Source: Shewanella benthica KT99 (GTDB lineage: Bacteria > Pseudomonadota > Gammaproteobacteria > Enterobacterales > Shewanellaceae). From it: 43,636 bases of DNA. The position numbers and the translations under genes are program-made. The notes beneath the pieces were generated by a model. That model had not been told where the DNA came from and did not search any database. It saw only the letters and a program-made list of their open reading frames with translations. The stretch lies in NCBI RefSeq assembly GCF_000172075.1, contig NZ_ABIC01000037.1:1-43636 (forward strand). Direction: 5' to 3'. The first letter of the stretch is position 1, and the number at the start of each line of letters is the position of its first letter. Shown here piece after piece: positions 41,553 through 43,636 of the stretch.

Positions 41553-42584
41553 ATGGCAGGTTCAATTCGGTTTAACTTATTCAGAGGCTTAAGCCCGTGC
41601 TCTCTGATTTCCCCCGTTATCATGCTACTGCTATCGGCATGTATGACAACTAAATCAGCCGAGGAGATACAGGCATTAGAGGTCAGCCCACCTCAGCGGC
41701 AAGATCTCTATGACACCAATACTATGATAATGGTAGCGACCGCCAATCCCCCCAAGGATGAAGTGGATGCTGTGGCACGGGCGAAACGTGAAGAATCTTT
41801 GGGAAATTTAGACTCTGCTCTGTATCTCTATGTTCAGGCGTTGGATTTCAAACCTGATAACGCCAATGTCCTATATCAAATTGCTAGAATACACAGTATT
41901 AAAGGCAATATTCAACTGGCATATTTGACCTATAATGAAGCTTTAGTCATAGAACCAGAGATGATGATGTCTCATGCTGGACTGGGTCTTATCAACATGG
42001 ATAAGCGTCAGCACAGACAAGCAAGAATACATCTGGAAAAAGCGATAAGTCTGGATCAAACCAGACTGCAACAGCTTGTTCAAAGTTCTGATACTGACCT
42101 GTTATTAGATCTTGATAGGTCTTCTCCTATTAGAATCTATAATGCTATGGCGATTCTGGACGATCTGGATAATGAACATGAGCGAGCCCGGATCTTGTAT
42201 AAACTGGCTTTAAAGAAAGAGCCACATTCGGCACTGATCATCACTAACCTAGGTTATTCCTATTACTTGAGTGGTAATTATACCTTGGCAGAAAATCATC
42301 TAAAACAGGCGATACGAGAAGATCCCAGTTTCGATCGTGGCTGGACAAACCTAGGTTTGGTCTATGTCAGGAAAGGCCTATACAATAGGGCTCTGTCGAC
42401 TTTTGAACATACTATGGAGCCGGCCGATGCATTGAATGATCTGGGATATTTTTTGATGCTAGAGGGGCAATATAAACAAGCCATAGCACTTTTCAAAAGG
42501 GCAATTGATAATTCACCCAGCTATTTTGAACAAGCACAGAAAAATCTGCGACGAGCCTCTATGGAGCTAAACAGTAGATATTAA
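41553..42584 (+). CDS. tadD: TadD-like lipoprotein with TPR repeats
   Basis: 343 residues: signal peptide with lipobox LLSAC (C30), then tetratricopeptide repeats (LGNLDSALYLYVQALDFKPD; GNIQLAYLTYNEALVIEPEM; ALIITNLGYSYYLSGNYTLA; NLGLVYVRKGLYNRALSTF; LMLEGQYKQAIALFKRAID). TadD is an outer-membrane lipoprotein thought to help secretin assembly or stability. It is the last gene of the tad operon, followed by a strong terminator. Confidence 0.9.
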   Translation: MAGSIRFNLFRGLSPCSLISPVIMLLLSACMTTKSAEEIQALEVSPPQRQDLYDTNTMIMVATANPPKDEVDAVARAKREESLGNLDSALYLYVQALDFKPDNANVLYQIARIHSIKGNIQLAYLTYNEALVIEPEMMMSHAGLGLINMDKRQHRQARIHLEKAISLDQTRLQQLVQSSDTDLLLDLDRSSPIRIYNAMAILDDLDNEHERARILYKLALKKEPHSALIITNLGYSYYLSGNYTLAENHLKQAIREDPSFDRGWTNLGLVYVRKGLYNRALSTFEHTMEPADALNDLGYFLMLEGQYKQAIALFKRAIDNSPSYFEQAQKNLRRASMELNSRY

Positions 42585-42603
42585 TGTTGCCAATAGAATA
42601 AAT

Positions 42604-42631
42604 AAAAAAACGCCCGGATGGGCGTTTTTTT
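42604..42631. terminator. Bidirectional terminator between tadD and asnS
   Basis: The short stem CGCCC (42611-42615) and GGGCG (42620-42624), with loop GGAT, is extended by A-run and T-run pairs. It serves the two convergent genes. Confidence 0.88.
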
Positions 42632-42646
42632 GTTTATAGGTAAAAT

Positions 42647-43636
42647 CTAGAAGCTTGCCGACTTAGGTGCGCGAGGGAATGGGATCACATCGCGGATATT
42701 AGCCACACCAGTGACGTATGAGACTAAACGCTCGAAACCAAGACCGAACCCTGCATGGGGTACGGTCCCGTAGCGGCGCAGGTCACGATACCACCAGTAG
42801 TCTTCCTTGCTCAGGTTCATCTCTTCGAGGCGTGCATCGAGTACATCTAAACGTTCTTCTCGTTGAGCGCCACCGATTATCTCACCGATCCCAGGTGCGA
42901 GTATGTCCATGGCGGCAACAGTCTTACCGTCATCGTTAAGGCGCATGTAGAAGGCCTTAATGTCTTTCGGGTAGTTTTTCACGACTACAGGGGCTTTGAA
43001 ATGCTCTTCCGCCAGGTATCTTTCATGCTCAGATTGCAGATCGATTCCCCATTCGACGGCATATTCGAACTTCTTGCCACAGTTTTTCAGGATCTCGACC
43101 GCCTCGGTGTAATCAACTTGAGCAAAGTCACTGGTCACGAAAGACTCAAGACGCTCAATCACCGTTTTATCGACACGTTGGGCGAAAAAATCAAGATCAT
43201 CACGACGTTCTTCGAGTACGGCTCTGAAGCAGAACTTTAGCATCTGCTCGGCGAGGGCGGCAATATCATCGAGATCGGCGAAAGCCACTTCAGGTTCAAC
43301 CATCCAGAATTCGGCCAGATGGCGGCTGGTGTTTGAGTTTTCTGCACGGAACGTAGGACCGAAGGTATAGACTTTCGATAATGCGCAGGCATAAGTCTCG
43401 GCATTAAGTTGTCCAGATACGGTGAGGAAGGCCTCTTTACCGAAGAAGTCTTCGCTGTAGTCGACCTTACCTTCGTCGGTACGGGGTAAGTTTTCCATGT
43501 CTAAGGTAGAGACTTGGAACATCTCACCGGCACCTTCACAATCCGATGCTGTGATGAGGGGAGTCGAGACCCAGATGAAACCTTCTTCATGGTAGAATCT
43601 GTGTATTGCTTGTGACAAACAGTTACGTACACGCGC
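42647..43636 (-). CDS. asnS: Asparaginyl-tRNA synthetase (partial, C-terminal part)
   Basis: About 330 residues of the class II core, ending [10 protein letters not shown]; the N-terminal anticodon-binding OB domain lies beyond the window edge. Motif 2-like block [20 protein letters not shown], the dimer-interface region [19 protein letters not shown] and motif 3 [15 protein letters not shown] are visible, as in AsnRS. It charges tRNA-Asn with asparagine. Convergent with the tad operon. Confidence 0.93.
   Translation of the reverse strand, partial: ARVRNCLSQAIHRFYHEEGFIWVSTPLITASDCEGAGEMFQVSTLDMENLPRTDEGKVDYSEDFFGKEAFLTVSGQLNAETYACALSKVYTFGPTFRAENSNTSRHLAEFWMVEPEVAFADLDDIAALAEQMLKFCFRAVLEERRDDLDFFAQRVDKTVIERLESFVTSDFAQVDYTEAVEILKNCGKKFEYAVEWGIDLQSEHERYLAEEHFKAPVVVKNYPKDIKAFYMRLNDDGKTVAAMDILAPGIGEIIGGAQREERLDVLDARLEEMNLSKEDYWWYRDLRRYGTVPHAGFGLGFERLVSYVTGVANIRDVIPFPRAPKSASF

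Overview
The window looks like chromosomal DNA of a marine gammaproteobacterium, most likely Shewanella or a close relative. This is inferred from the gene set: a second EF-G, a DUF3334 protein, the TlpA-DUF4266-DUF3570-ApbE cluster and the style of the Tad locus. No rRNA or tRNA genes are present to settle it. No tRNA, CRISPR array or prophage was seen.

Layout. 1-6 kb: the start of an ACT-domain gene (cut by the window edge), a DUF3334 CheX-like protein, a DnaQ-type exonuclease, the paralogous elongation factor G and the ribosomal-protein hydroxylase RoxA. 6.06-6.53 kb: a non-coding tract built of nested palindromes and serial hairpins with recurring ATGGA and GCAGGAG loops. 6.6-7.6 kb: a small conserved protein overlapping a GreA/B-related protein. 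7.7-11.3 kb: a decay zone holding a frameshifted outer-membrane-type gene, a broken GPH/SLC45-type sugar transporter fused by deletion to the tail of a GH15 glucoamylase, a lipoprotein, a DUF4442 hotdog protein and an AraC remnant. 11.5-19.8 kb: an RhlE-like helicase, an RsmB-like m5C methyltransferase followed by a second diverged copy of its own 3' end, a cytochrome b561, a galT pseudogene with a large internal deletion, a SNF2/SWIM ATPase and a yjbQ remnant. 20.2-23.5 kb: the TlpA/DUF4266/DUF3570/ApbE cluster, probably an uncharacterised envelope redox or maturation system. 23.6-29.2 kb: a truncated ISAs1 transposase, a membrane sulfatase-fold enzyme with a small membrane protein, an L,D-transpeptidase and a stand-alone IS630-type HTH protein.

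29.6-42.6 kb is a complete-looking Tad (tight adherence) type IVc pilus locus, all on the plus strand: flp, tadV, an uncharacterised AAA+ ATPase, rcpC/cpaB, rcpA/cpaC, a small lipoprotein, tadG, tadE, tadF, tadZ, tadA, tadB, tadC and tadD. It is closed by a strong terminator shared with the convergent asnS, which runs off the window end. Pilin (Flp) is processed by TadV. TadA/B/C with TadZ form the inner-membrane motor and platform. RcpC/RcpA and the lipoproteins TadD and ORF 34250 form the outer-membrane part, and TadE/F/G are minor pilins. The AAA+ protein and the small lipoprotein are the components least explained by the known model.

The observations most worth following are the GGA-loop hairpin array (with a related hairpin between flp and tadV), the TlpA/DUF4266/DUF3570/ApbE cluster, the AAA+ ATPase inside the Tad operon, and the duplicated methyltransferase tail.
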